Shown in pieces: positions 47,797 to 57,320 of a stretch of DNA of 64,000 bases. The notes beneath the pieces are model-generated. The model saw only the letters and a program-made list of their open reading frames with translations, was not told where the DNA came from and ran no database searches. The position numbers were made by a program, and so were the translations under genes. This DNA comes from Farysia itapuensis (taxonomy: Eukaryota; Basidiomycota; Ustilaginomycetes; Ustilaginales; Ustilaginaceae): NCBI GenBank assembly GCA_023212645.1, contig JALBYC010000004.1:682001-746000 (forward strand), given 5' to 3'. Positions within the stretch are counted from its first letter, which is position 1, and the number at the start of each line of letters is the position of its first letter.

Positions 47797-48839
47797 ATGG
47801 CTGACCAGATTGACGTGTCGGCGCTGCCATCGCAATTCAAAGAAGCAGTCGACGCCATCAGGTCCCATGTGCCTGCGGAGCTTGCTAGCCCTACCTGGGG
47901 CATTATCTGGTACGTTTTAATTTGGCTATTAATGCATAGCAGTGCTGGATACTGATAGCAATTGTTGCCAACAGCGGATCCGGTCTTGCGGGTCTAGCGT
48001 CCTCGCTTGAGTCAGTGGTACACGTACCCTACACCTCAATTCCCGGGTTTGCGGAGAGCACCGTGGAAGGACACCAATCTTCGCTAGCCTTTGGATTCTT
48101 GTCGGCGGAAGGATCGGCGAAAGTGCCGGTGGTGGCATGTCTTGGTCGGTTCCACACGTACGAAGGGCACTCTGCACAGACATGTGTGTTTCCCACGCGC
48201 GTCATGAAGCTGCTAGGCGTGAAAGCGCTGGTGGTGACCAATGCAGCAGGTGGACTGCGGGACGACTTCCAAGTCGGCACCATCATGGCGATTCACGACC
48301 ACCTCTCCCTGCCCACCCTCACATCGATGAACCCACTCATCGGACACAATTACAGCGCACTCGGGCCACGATTCCCACCGCTGTCTAACGCATACGATCT
48401 CCAACTTCGTCTAGCACTCTACCGTGCCGCTCAGAAACTAGACCTGATCAACAGTCTCGAATCAGGCACTTACGCCTACGTTCTTGGGCCATCGTATGAA
48501 TCACGTGCAGACGCACGTTTCCTAAAACAAGTCGGTGCTGATGCAGTAGGAATGTCAACAGTGCCAGAAGTCATCGCAGCCGCCCACGCCGGAATCAAAG
48601 TCCTAGCCATCAGCCTAATCACCAACAAAGTCGTCCTCAAACCGTATTTTGACTTCCACACAGCTATCGCACAAGAATCCCAGCCCAACGCACCCAAAGT
48701 TGAACAGACCATCGCCGATCTACTCAAGCAGGACAACACCGAAGCTGCTACCCATCAAGAAGTCCTGGACGCGGGCGCCGCACGAGCTGATGACATTCGC
48801 CGCCTCGTCACCCACGTCGTCTGCTCCACCACGCTATAG
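47797..48839 (+). CDS. PNP1: purine nucleoside phosphorylase
   Basis: Two exons, 47797-47909 and 47975-48839, with a 65-nt intron (GTACGT...CAACAG) give 325 residues. It splits inosine and guanosine with phosphate in the purine salvage pathway. The junction restores IICGSGLAGL, the phosphate-binding Gly loop of trimeric PNPs. NAAGGLRDDF, MAIHDHLSLP, YVLGPSYESRADARFLK and GADAVGMSTVPEVIAA are further family blocks with the purine-binding Glu and Asn regions. The first 37 residues are typical for fungal PNPs. It is head-to-head with OLA1 and 72 bp tail-to-tail with PDB1. Confidence 0.92.
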
Positions 48840-48911
48840 ATCCATACACTCGGTCAATAGAAGCGAAAGAAAGATGATTTTTGGCACAAAAACAGAGCAT
48901 GTCGATAGTGT

Positions 48912-50129
48912 CTACTTGTAGAGCGCTCGCTTGGCGGCACGAACGACAATAGCCGTGTCGGGGAAGGAGAGCTTTTCCAGGTTCTCGGCATAAGGTGTGG
49001 GGACCGAGGCACCAGAGACTCTCTCGACGGGTGCGTCGAGGTGGTCAAAGGCAAAGTCGTTGATGGTCGCTGTGAGTTCCGAGCCAACGGAGAAGAGAGG
49101 GAAGCCAGATTCGACTGTGACCATACGGTTGGTCTTCTTGACCGAGGCAATGATGGTGTCGACGTCGAGAGGGCTGATGGTACGCAGGTTGATGACTTCG
49201 GCCTCGACGCCTTCCTCCTTCTTGAGGATCTCTGCTGCTTCCATGGCGTAGTTCATGCCGATCGAGTGCGAAACAATGGTAATGTCCTTGCCCTCTCGCT
49301 CAATCTTGGCCTTGCCAATAGGGATGGTAAAGTCATCCGAAAGAGCCTCTTGGGAAATGTCAAACGACTGTCCGTACAGAATCTCGTTTTCGAGGAACAC
49401 GACTGGGTTGGGATCACGAACGGCAGACTTGAGCAGACCACGGCAGTCTTCAGCAGACCATGGCGAGATTGTCTTGAGACCGGGGATCTGACCGTACCAG
49501 GAAGCGTAGTCCTGCGAGTGCTGAGCACCGACACCGGCAGCAGCGCCGTTGGGACCACGGAAGACAATAGGGCAGGGAACATTGCCGCCAGACATGTAGT
49601 AGGTTTTCGCACCAGAGTTGATGATCTGATCGATGGCCTGCATAGCAAAGTTAAAGGTCATGAACTCGCAAATGGGTCGCAGGCCCGACAACGCGGATCC
49701 GACAGCCAGACCGGCGAAACCAGACTCAGTGATGGGGGTGTCAATGACACGTCGCTCGCCAAACTTGTCCAAGAGACCACGGGTGATTTTGTAGGCACCG
49801 TTGTAACGTGCAACTTCTTCACCGAGAATGTAGACCTTGTCGTCTCGCAGCATTTCCTCCTCCATGGCTGAGTTGAGTGCATCTCGTACAGTAAGCTGCT
49901 GCGGCTTGCCGTCAGACGAGGCGTTGCGCGAGAATGCAGAGAGTGCGGCGGGGTTGGTGGTCAAGCGCGAGGAGCTGGCGACCGCACCGACGCTAGATGC
50001 TGGTGCCTTCTCCAACAAGCGGGAAGGCTGCTTAGACGCAGCCGAAGACGAGAGCGATCGCAGCCCGGAAAGACGAGCAGTGTGCGACCTGGCCAAAGAG
50101 GCGAAAGCAGACCTAGCGGGGGCTACCAT
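48912..50129 (-). CDS. PDB1: pyruvate dehydrogenase E1 component beta subunit, mitochondrial
   Basis: 405 residues, one exon. With the alpha subunit it forms the thiamine-diphosphate E1 that decarboxylates pyruvate for acetyl-CoA. The start at 50129 begins a Ala/Arg/Ser-rich presequence ([20 protein letters not shown]), followed by the mature protein from [23 protein letters not shown]-type [31 protein letters not shown] and the C-terminal [16 protein letters not shown] are characteristic of E1 beta. An in-frame upstream ATG (50243) gives a non-mitochondrial-like extension and is less likely. Divergent from casein kinase 2 beta. Confidence 0.93.
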   Translation of the reverse strand: MVAPARSAFASLARSHTARLSGLRSLSSSAASKQPSRLLEKAPASSVGAVASSSRLTTNPAALSAFSRNASSDGKPQQLTVRDALNSAMEEEMLRDDKVYILGEEVARYNGAYKITRGLLDKFGERRVIDTPITESGFAGLAVGSALSGLRPICEFMTFNFAMQAIDQIINSGAKTYYMSGGNVPCPIVFRGPNGAAAGVGAQHSQDYASWYGQIPGLKTISPWSAEDCRGLLKSAVRDPNPVVFLENEILYGQSFDISQEALSDDFTIPIGKAKIEREGKDITIVSHSIGMNYAMEAAEILKKEEGVEAEVINLRTISPLDVDTIIASVKKTNRMVTVESGFPLFSVGSELTATINDFAFDHLDAPVERVSGASVPTPYAENLEKLSFPDTAIVVRAAKRALYK

Positions 50130-50653
50130 GATGGGAATCTGCACAAGTGTGTGTGTGGTGAGGAAGGGAGGAAGGCGAGAAGAAGGGTTTAGCCAACAAA
50201 GAATTTCCAGATTGGCCGACCAAAGTGCAAAGCAGGGACGCATCGACGCACTTGCGACTTCAAAAACTACCCAACATCTGCTTTAAAAATCCCCCCTTCA
50301 CTTGTACAATCCACTATCGATGAACCAAAATCCCTCGCAATCTGCCGATGAACCTCCGATCCTCGGTCAAACCTTCTCGGCGCAGCATGGTTGTAGCAAT
50401 ACTAGCTTTGATCATACGCATGTCCTCTTGCAATGCTTGCACCACTGTTGTAGCCCAGCCTTCTGATGGTGGTAGCACGGACTTGATGTTGGGGACGTTG
50501 GGGGGGCGTGTGCTGCAGAATGTTAGATCGCAAAACGACGATCACGCACGGTACTTTTTGTCCGTTCGCGAGGTTCACGTTTTCAGGATTTTGACGTTTT
50601 GGCACTTGCTTCCTTCTCGTCGTCGGCTCATCATCCACGCGCCACGCTAGAGC
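50130..50653. promoter_or_regulatory. 524-bp divergent region PDB1 / CKB
   Basis: Contains only short frames without family signal. A GGGGACGTTGGGGGGGCG G-run lies near 50490-50510. No gene seen. Confidence 0.4.
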
Positions 50654-51679
50654 ATGATGGACGATCTCACAGACGCCAGCAGCGACTTTGCGGCCAACTC
50701 ATGGGTCACCTGGTTCCTTTCCACTAAGGGCAACGAGTACTTTTGTGAAGTGGACCAGGAGTACATCCTCGATCGCTTCAACCTCACCGGTCTGAATGCA
50801 GAGGTGCAACACTATCCACAGGCTCTCGATCTCATTACCGACTCGTTGCAGGATGGATTGTCAGACTCCATCAGGGATGCTGTCGAGGCACAGGCCAAGC
50901 TCCTGTATGGTCTCGTCCATGCCCGCTATATCATCACCACCCGTGGCCTTGCAAAGATGTTGGAAAAGTACAAGCGGGCCGACTTTGGTCGATGTCCGCG
51001 CGTCTTGTGCTGCCAACAACCCCTTTTACCAGTAGGACTCAGCGATCTCCCCTTCCAAAAAGCAGTCAAGCTCTTTTGTCCTCGCTGTGAGGACATTTAC
51101 TCTCCCAAGTCCAGTCGTCATGGTACGATTGACGGCGCCTTTTTTGGAAGCACGTTCCCACATATGCTCTTCATCGTGTATCCCAACATGCTTCCCTCCA
51201 AATCACCTACATCGCAGTCTCCCTTCTTGCTAGGCGGCTCGCAACAACGTGCAGAAGCGAGAGGATCTGGCTTTGCCGACCCGGGCGATGTGGATGATTC
51301 CATCATGTCCATCCCTGGCGATAGTGGTCCATCTTCTGCCGTCGGTGGAGCTACGGGAAGCACAGGAACAAGTGGTGCATCGGGCAACTCGACTTCCCAC
51401 TCGACCGCCTCTGCAGCTGCCAAAGTGGAACGCTATCGACCGCGCATCTTTGGCTTTCCCGTACACGAGACCAGCAAGTTGCACAAGTGGCAGGAAAAGA
51501 TGCGTGATCAACAGATCGAGCGACTAGAAACGATTGAGAACGCAGGTGGCATTGCCAGTGCCGGAGCTGCAGCCTTCTTCCGCAAACTGCCCCGCTTACC
51601 AACAGATGAGACACTTGCAACAGATTCATTGGATCCAACGTCAGTGCAGGCTTCTGTGGTCCCTCCAAGCACCCTTTAA
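50654..51679 (+). CDS. CKB1: casein kinase 2 regulatory subunit beta
   Basis: 341 residues, one exon. The beta subunit dimerises through a zinc ribbon and holds the two catalytic subunits. SWVTWFLSTKGNEYFCEVD (16-34) is the family opening, LYGLVHARYIITTRGL follows, and Cys114, Cys119, Cys142 and Cys145 (CPRVLC...CPRC) form the zinc site. PHMLFIVYP closes the conserved core at about 177. A Gly/Ser-rich insert (about 195-265) precedes GFPVHETSKLHKWQEKMRD and makes the protein longer than the roughly 215-residue animal form, as in many fungi. CKB1 versus CKB2 is a naming guess. Confidence 0.9.
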   Translation: MMDDLTDASSDFAANSWVTWFLSTKGNEYFCEVDQEYILDRFNLTGLNAEVQHYPQALDLITDSLQDGLSDSIRDAVEAQAKLLYGLVHARYIITTRGLAKMLEKYKRADFGRCPRVLCCQQPLLPVGLSDLPFQKAVKLFCPRCEDIYSPKSSRHGTIDGAFFGSTFPHMLFIVYPNMLPSKSPTSQSPFLLGGSQQRAEARGSGFADPGDVDDSIMSIPGDSGPSSAVGGATGSTGTSGASGNSTSHSTASAAAKVERYRPRIFGFPVHETSKLHKWQEKMRDQQIERLETIENAGGIASAGAAAFFRKLPRLPTDETLATDSLDPTSVQASVVPPSTL

Positions 51680-52458
51680 CTGTCCTCCCGCCATAAAGCA
51701 AACATAGACACTTGTAGATAGGTGTCCGATACCATTCAGCGTATGCCATGTAATTCATCCCAATCCACCGCATTTCATCTGGATCGTTATGTTTGACACC
51801 TGGCAAGAGTCCCGAGTTCCGGATACGGCAGGACGATCTTGGTGGCAAGTCGCATGGCAAGCTCGGGCAGCTTGTGACTGCATCCTTGTCGCGCGACTCG
51901 TGTCGCTTGAGATGAGCGAAGCGGGAGCAAATGCTCCGCAAACGCGGCGCTGCGTTACGTGACACGGCCAACTTAATCCTCAAGCTGTGACATCAAGATA
52001 ACCCAATTCTTCCCCAGAGCGAGCTTTGGTCATCGGACCGAGGCATTTTGTTCGGGATAGTCGGCTTGCCATGACATGGTGTCGGAAGACATGTTGCCGT
52101 TAGTGCTCGTCTGAGCAACGGCGCTAGTCGTAGCCTGCATCTCGCTTGGCTATTTCCTCCAAAAGACCCTCGCTGCTTGCAAGTTGGCAGCGTCCGCTTA
52201 CTCAAAAACAAGAGAGATAGCGGACCCTTGCTTTCCGCGTCTCGCTTAGCGAAACGCAGGCAATCCATCCACTCTTCGTTTCTTCTTGCCTGCCGCGCTT
52301 GTACCCCCTGATCTGGCCCTGCGGTTCGACAGACCGCTGGCTAGAGATGCATCTTGCGGCTGCACAAATCGACAGCTTCTGCACATAAATAGACTATCGA
52401 GCCAAGGACCCCTGTCGAGGACGCAACCCCCAACTCTCGTCCTCAGAGCTTCGACATC
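51680..52458. other. intergenic, promoter of the sedolisin
   Basis: 779 bp between two plus-strand genes. CATAAATAG near 52383 is a TATA-like element about 70 bp before the sedolisin ATG. Frames on the opposite strand overlap CKB and look like shadows. Confidence 0.45.
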
Positions 52459-54261
52459 ATGAAGCTTCTTTCCCTGGTGACTCTCACGTCGATGGCCTTG
52501 TCGGCCGGCGCTGCTTTGGTGCCCCGAGGCTCCTTCCTGGTCAAGGAGGACGTTGTCGTGCCCGAGACCTGGGTCAAACGCTCTACGCCGAATGACAACC
52601 ACCTTCTCGCCCTTCGATTCGCTCTCAAGCAGCGAGACCTTGCGACTCTCGAGGCCCGTGTACTGCAGACCTCGGATCCTGAGCACCACCTGTACGGTCG
52701 TCACCTGAGTCAGGAAGAGGTGTCCTCCTACTTGGCCCCCGAGAAGCGCACCGTCGAGACAGTCGAGCATTGGCTTCGAAGCAACGACGTGCACATTGAT
52801 GAGGCACTCGCCGCCCGAAGCATCCAGGGAGATGCCTTCACCGTGCATGTGCCCGTGTGGAAGGCGCGCGAGCTTCTCGACACTCGTTTCGAGACCTTTG
52901 AGCACAGAAGCACCGGACACTTGGCCGTTCGGGCACCCAAGTACAGCTTGCCTGAACAGGTGCACGACCTGCTTGACTACGTCGGACCACTCAGTCTGTT
53001 TACCGAGCCACGAACGCACAAGTCGACGGCCATCATCAGCCAGCTGGATGACGACCAGTCTGGAACAACGCTAGTCTCCTCTGGCCCTGCTGTCTGCAAC
53101 ACCAGCGCCGTTACGTCCATGTGTCTTCGAACTTTCTACAAGACCATCAACTATGTGCCCCAACGGGCTGGCTCCTTCAAGGTCGGTGTCAGCGGATTCC
53201 TGAACCAGTATGCCAACTTTGCCGACTACTTTGGCTTCTTGAAGGAGCAGCGTCCTGATGCCTATGCTGCAGGATACAACTTTAGCGTGACCAGTATCAG
53301 TGGTGGTCAAAACGATCAAGATCCCGCCAAAGCTGGTGATGAAGCTGATCTTGATGTCGAAACCATCGGCGGCTTCATTTACCCAATCCCATTCACTTTC
53401 TATACCACTGGCGGCAGTCCACCCTTCCAGGCAGACTTGGCAACGGTCAACAACACCAACGAGCCTTACGAGGCTCAGCTAAACTACCTCCTCAGCTTGT
53501 CGGACAAGGATCTGCCCAAAGTGCTTAGCACATCGTACGGTGACGATGAACAGTCTGTGCCACAGGCTTATGCAAACCGCGTTTGCAACCTGATCCTCGC
53601 CATGGGTGCTCGTGGTGTGTCGATGATCTACTCTTCGGGTGACAATGGTGTCGGATCCAACGGCGACTGCGTCAGCAACGGAGCTGTCTCCAAGAAAGGC
53701 ACCCGTCAATTCTTGCCCGCATTCCCTGCGAGCTGCCCGTGGTCGACTACGGTTGGTGCCACGCAGGGCTTTTCGCCCGAAGTGGCTGTTGACAGCTCCC
53801 TCGCTGGCTTCTACTCTGGTGGTGGATTCAGCAACCTTTTCCCTCGCGCACCTTATCAGTTTGTCGCTGTTCAGAACTATCTCAACAAGCTCGGCGGGCA
53901 GTTCCAGGGTCTGTACAATCCTCAGGGACGTGGCTACCCGGATGTTGCCGCTCAGGGCTCGCAGTACCGCATCAAGATCTCGGGCAAGTTCTACCGCATC
54001 GGCGGCACTTCGGCTTCTGCCCCTACCCTTTCCTCGGTCATTGCCTTGCTCAACGACAAGCGAGCTGCGCAGGGAAAGCCGACTCTTGGCTTCCTCAACC
54101 CGCTCATCTACTCGCGCTTCCTCGGCACCGCTGCACTCAACGACATCACCTCGGGCAGCGCCGCTGGCTGTGACACGACTGGCTTCCCTACTGCCAAGTC
54201 GTGGGACCCAGTAACGGGAGCTGGCACACCCAACTTTGTTGAGATGAGCAAGCTTGTCTAA
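52459..54261 (+). CDS. secreted sedolisin (S53 tripeptidyl-peptidase-like protease)
   Basis: 600 residues. A signal peptide (1-18), a pro-domain (about 20-185; HHLYGRHLSQEEVSSYL is its hallmark) and the S53 catalytic domain. Glu295 and Asp299 in GDEADLD, Asp395 in SSGDNG (oxyanion) and Ser518 in GGTSASAP complete the Ser-Glu-Asp machinery. The C-terminal calcium site follows (DITSGSAAGC...TGFPTAKSWDPVTGAG). Sedolisins work at acid pH and release tripeptides or act as endopeptidases outside the cell. The gene uses frequent codons such as CTC and GTC, which suggests strong expression. It is 28 bp tail-to-tail from FAL1. Confidence 0.92.
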   Translation: MKLLSLVTLTSMALSAGAALVPRGSFLVKEDVVVPETWVKRSTPNDNHLLALRFALKQRDLATLEARVLQTSDPEHHLYGRHLSQEEVSSYLAPEKRTVETVEHWLRSNDVHIDEALAARSIQGDAFTVHVPVWKARELLDTRFETFEHRSTGHLAVRAPKYSLPEQVHDLLDYVGPLSLFTEPRTHKSTAIISQLDDDQSGTTLVSSGPAVCNTSAVTSMCLRTFYKTINYVPQRAGSFKVGVSGFLNQYANFADYFGFLKEQRPDAYAAGYNFSVTSISGGQNDQDPAKAGDEADLDVETIGGFIYPIPFTFYTTGGSPPFQADLATVNNTNEPYEAQLNYLLSLSDKDLPKVLSTSYGDDEQSVPQAYANRVCNLILAMGARGVSMIYSSGDNGVGSNGDCVSNGAVSKKGTRQFLPAFPASCPWSTTVGATQGFSPEVAVDSSLAGFYSGGGFSNLFPRAPYQFVAVQNYLNKLGGQFQGLYNPQGRGYPDVAAQGSQYRIKISGKFYRIGGTSASAPTLSSVIALLNDKRAAQGKPTLGFLNPLIYSRFLGTAALNDITSGSAAGCDTTGFPTAKSWDPVTGAGTPNFVEMSKLV

Positions 54262-54289
54262 TCACACAGTAGTACAAAATGGAATACAT

Positions 54290-55480
54290 TTACAGCATGT
54301 CGTCCAGCTTGACCGGCATCTCGTCGATCTGTGTTGAGTAAAATTGTTCAATGTCGCGGAGGATGCGTACGTCGTCGATGGTGACAAAGTTGATGGCGAC
54401 ACCTTTGCGACCAAAGCGGCCAGACCGACCGATGCGGTGGATATAGTTCTCACGGTTGGTAGGAAGATCGTAGTTGATGACGAGCGAGATGTTGGCAATG
54501 TCGATGCCACGAGCCCATACATCGGTTGTGATGAGGACGCGCGATGAGCCCTGACGAAACTCGGCCATGATGGCGTCGCGCTCCTTTTGCTGCATCTCTC
54601 CATGCATGCTGCTAATCTGGAAATTGTTTTCGCGCATCTTTTCGGCGAGCCAGTCGACTTTGCGCCTCGTATTGCAGAAAATGACGGCCTGTGTGATGGT
54701 CAGGGTGTCGTAAAGGTCGCAAAGGGTGTCAAACTTCCACTCTTCCTTCTCGACGGCAACAAAGAACTGCTTGATGCCCTCGAGTGTCAATTCGTCTCGT
54801 TTGACAAGGATCCGGATCGGGTCTGTCATAAACTTGCTCGTCATCTCGAGTACGTCATGTGGCAGGGTGGCTGAAAGCAGCACGACTTGTGTCGCTGGTG
54901 GCAGATATCGGTAGATGTCGTAGATTTGGTCTTTGAAGCCCATGTTGAGCAGCTCGTCGGATTCGTCAAGGATGAGCATCTTGATATTCTTGGTGCGCAG
55001 ATTGCGTCTACGGATCATGTCAAACACTCTTCCCGGTGTGCCGGAAACAATGTGTTGCCCATAGTCGAGCTTGCGAATATCTTCTCCTACGCTGGTGCCA
55101 CCAATGCAGGCATGACACTGAACATTGAGGTAGTCACCGAGCGCGAGCACGACGCTCTGGATCTGTATTGCCAGCTCTCTTGTCGGACTCAGAACCAACG
55201 CCTGTGTCTCGCGCAGCGTAGTGTCTATGGACTGGAGCATGGAAATGGAGAATGTGGCTGTCTTTCCCGTGCCAGACTGCGCCTGGGCAATGACGTCTCT
55301 GCCGCGAATGATGGGCAGAATAGCACGCTGCTGAATAGCCGATGGTTTTTCAAAGTTGTAGGCGTAGATACCGCGAAGCAGATCCTCCTTGAGCCCCATA
55401 GCGTCGAACGTAGAGGCTACTTTGACCTGCTCCGAGGACTCAAACACCAGCTTGGCATCGCCATCGTTCACGCCAGACAT
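54290..55480 (-). CDS. FAL1: DEAD-box RNA helicase FAL1 / eIF4A-III
   Basis: 396 residues, one exon, helicase core almost without extensions. Motifs: Q motif near 43-50, I AQSGTGKT (67-74), Ia PTRELA, GG, Ib TPGR, II DESD (172-175, instead of DEAD), III SAT, IV VIFCNTR, V ARGID and [15 protein letters not shown]. High likeness to eIF4A-III, the exon-junction core; in yeast the orthologue Fal1 works in 18S rRNA processing. The Ser in motif II is unusual but conservative. It is head-to-head with PRP9/SF3A3 across 164 bp, so the two probably share a promoter. Confidence 0.92.
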   Translation of the reverse strand: MSGVNDGDAKLVFESSEQVKVASTFDAMGLKEDLLRGIYAYNFEKPSAIQQRAILPIIRGRDVIAQAQSGTGKTATFSISMLQSIDTTLRETQALVLSPTRELAIQIQSVVLALGDYLNVQCHACIGGTSVGEDIRKLDYGQHIVSGTPGRVFDMIRRRNLRTKNIKMLILDESDELLNMGFKDQIYDIYRYLPPATQVVLLSATLPHDVLEMTSKFMTDPIRILVKRDELTLEGIKQFFVAVEKEEWKFDTLCDLYDTLTITQAVIFCNTRRKVDWLAEKMRENNFQISSMHGEMQQKERDAIMAEFRQGSSRVLITTDVWARGIDIANISLVINYDLPTNRENYIHRIGRSGRFGRKGVAINFVTIDDVRILRDIEQFYSTQIDEMPVKLDDML

Positions 55481-55644
55481 GATGGATGAACGTCAAAGCC
55501 TTCTGTCAAAAGAGAAGAGAAAAGGATCAAATAAATTGGAGAAATAATTGGATATTCCATTGTCAGATCGTAGTTTTCTCGAGTTTCTTCTCGATCTTCT
55601 CCAACTGCTTCGCCCTAGTCTGGTCAGTACAGCCAACCACGACC
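55481..55644. promoter_or_regulatory. 164-bp bidirectional promoter FAL1 / SF3A3
   Basis: It lies between opposite starts of two RNA-processing genes. AT-rich at 55510-55560. The frame of SF3A3 is open through the whole interval, but the upstream part shows no homology. Confidence 0.5.
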
Positions 55645-57297
55645 ATGGCAGACACTTCGCTGCTCGAAGTGGCACGTCAGACACACGAAGAAGCAGAGAG
55701 ATACCAACAGGCCCTTGTAGATATCCTCGTCACTTCTGCCGCCACGTCGGCCATTACACACAAGAATAAGTTGAAGCGCGCACATCATGCTTCCGACCTC
55801 CTCGACCGCATCACGTCTCGTTACAGCTATCTCGACCACTTCTACGCCGACGCCACAGGGGAACGTGCCGCCGAGCTCGAGTCGTTGTCCAGTCAGCACG
55901 AAGACGATGGTGTGCTGGGCGAGTTCTACGCTCGATTGAAACGAATCAAGCAGTACCATGAAAAGTATCCAGGCGCAGCACCAGACGCCTTTGCGGTTGA
56001 CTTTGGCGCACTAGAATCCAGCAGCGGGGGAGCGAGCAGTTCCAGCGCAGCTCAGTACCTCGATGCCGCGGGACTGGACTTTATCGATCGCATGTTTTCG
56101 GGTGAAGAAATGGCCGGACGCTTCCTCGACCTCTACGTTCACCACGAAGCCTATCTCAACCTCAAAGGTGGCGTGTCGAGAAACTCGTACCTCGACTACA
56201 TTGACTCATTCGACCATCTCGTAGGCCCAAGCTCTAAGATCCCGGATGAGACCAAAAAGTCGGAAGCATATCGCACATATCTCACCTCGTTACGGCAGTA
56301 TTTGTCCAGCTTCCTGCGCAAAACGCAGCCATTGGCCAACATTGACGAGATCGAGACCACAGCGCTGGACACATTTGAGACCGATTGGGAAGCTGGTCGT
56401 GTTGTTGGCTGGCCAGATCGAGGTGAGCGGCTGTCAGGTCAGCACAGCAGCAGCAACAGCAGTCAAAAGCTGAGTGCACCGCAATCTGACGGGATCTGGT
56501 GTGAAGCATGCCGTCGATCCTACTCGAAGCAAACGGTGTACGATGCGCATCTGAAATCGCCAAAGCATCTCAAGGCCGCCGAACGTCTGGCGACGAATGA
56601 CGGCAAGGCACAACCATCTGCACAAGTTTCCGAGAAGAGTGCTGTGGAAAGCGCCAAGCGCCAGGCACGGGCAAAGGCAACTGCCCGCGAGGAGGTTCTC
56701 GTCATGGCCCTCGGCCGCTCTCTGCAATCCATACGAGCCGATACAAAGAGCAATGTCGAGCGCAAAGCGGCGTTGACCGATCGAGAACGACAAGCTGAAG
56801 CCGAAGCTGCAGACGAAGAGCTCAACCGCATGAGCGCCCTCAACCCCTCATCCGGTCTAGACGGAGACGCTGCAGCTGACGGCAACACTGAGCAGGACGA
56901 CGACGACGCAACATCCAAAGTCTACAACCCGCTCAAACTGCCCCTAGGCTGGGACGGCCGTCCCATCCCCTACTGGCTGTACAAACTGCACGGTTTGGGC
57001 CAGGACTTCCAGTGCGAAATCTGCTCCGACTTTGTCTACCAGGGACGCAAGAACTTTGAAAAGCACTTTCAGGAGTCTCGCCATGCATTTGGCATGCGCG
57101 CACTCGGACTACCCAACACGGTGCAGTTCCGTGACGTGACCAAAATCGCAGACGCCCTCGCGCTAGCCGAGAAACTGCGCAGACAGGGCAGACTGACCAA
57201 CGAAAACCAGAACGACGCAGAAGAAGTCGAAGACGAACACGGAAACACGTACTCGAAGAAAACCTACGAACTCCTCAAGCGTCAAGGCCTCCTCTAA
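55645..57297 (+). CDS. PRP9: splicing factor SF3a60 (SF3A3/Prp9)
   Basis: 550 residues. It is part of the U2 snRNP SF3a complex, which is needed for branch-site recognition. The start at 55645 (MADTSLLEVARQTHEEAERY) matches the SF3a60 opening. An N-terminal helical domain (to about 260) carries the SF3A2/SF3A1-contacting segments, followed by a U1-type C2H2 finger (WCEACRRSYSKQTVYDAHLKS) and a second, matrin-type finger near the C-terminus (FQCEICSDFVYQGRKNFEKH, then RHAFGMRALGLPNT). An acidic linker stands between the fingers. It is 23 bp tail-to-tail from the RNase H2 gene. Confidence 0.93.
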   Translation: MADTSLLEVARQTHEEAERYQQALVDILVTSAATSAITHKNKLKRAHHASDLLDRITSRYSYLDHFYADATGERAAELESLSSQHEDDGVLGEFYARLKRIKQYHEKYPGAAPDAFAVDFGALESSSGGASSSSAAQYLDAAGLDFIDRMFSGEEMAGRFLDLYVHHEAYLNLKGGVSRNSYLDYIDSFDHLVGPSSKIPDETKKSEAYRTYLTSLRQYLSSFLRKTQPLANIDEIETTALDTFETDWEAGRVVGWPDRGERLSGQHSSSNSSQKLSAPQSDGIWCEACRRSYSKQTVYDAHLKSPKHLKAAERLATNDGKAQPSAQVSEKSAVESAKRQARAKATAREEVLVMALGRSLQSIRADTKSNVERKAALTDRERQAEAEAADEELNRMSALNPSSGLDGDAAADGNTEQDDDDATSKVYNPLKLPLGWDGRPIPYWLYKLHGLGQDFQCEICSDFVYQGRKNFEKHFQESRHAFGMRALGLPNTVQFRDVTKIADALALAEKLRRQGRLTNENQNDAEEVEDEHGNTYSKKTYELLKRQGLL

Positions 57298-57320
57298 TGC
57301 GCTGTGTCAATTGCATCAAT

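Noticed and set aside
49041..49871. 276-codon frame antisense to PDB1
   Set aside because: Lies opposite highly conserved E1 beta sequence and has no protein-family signal.
51351..51983. 210-codon minus-strand frame overlapping the CKB 3' end
   Set aside because: Half of it is antisense to CKB, the rest has no protein-like pattern.
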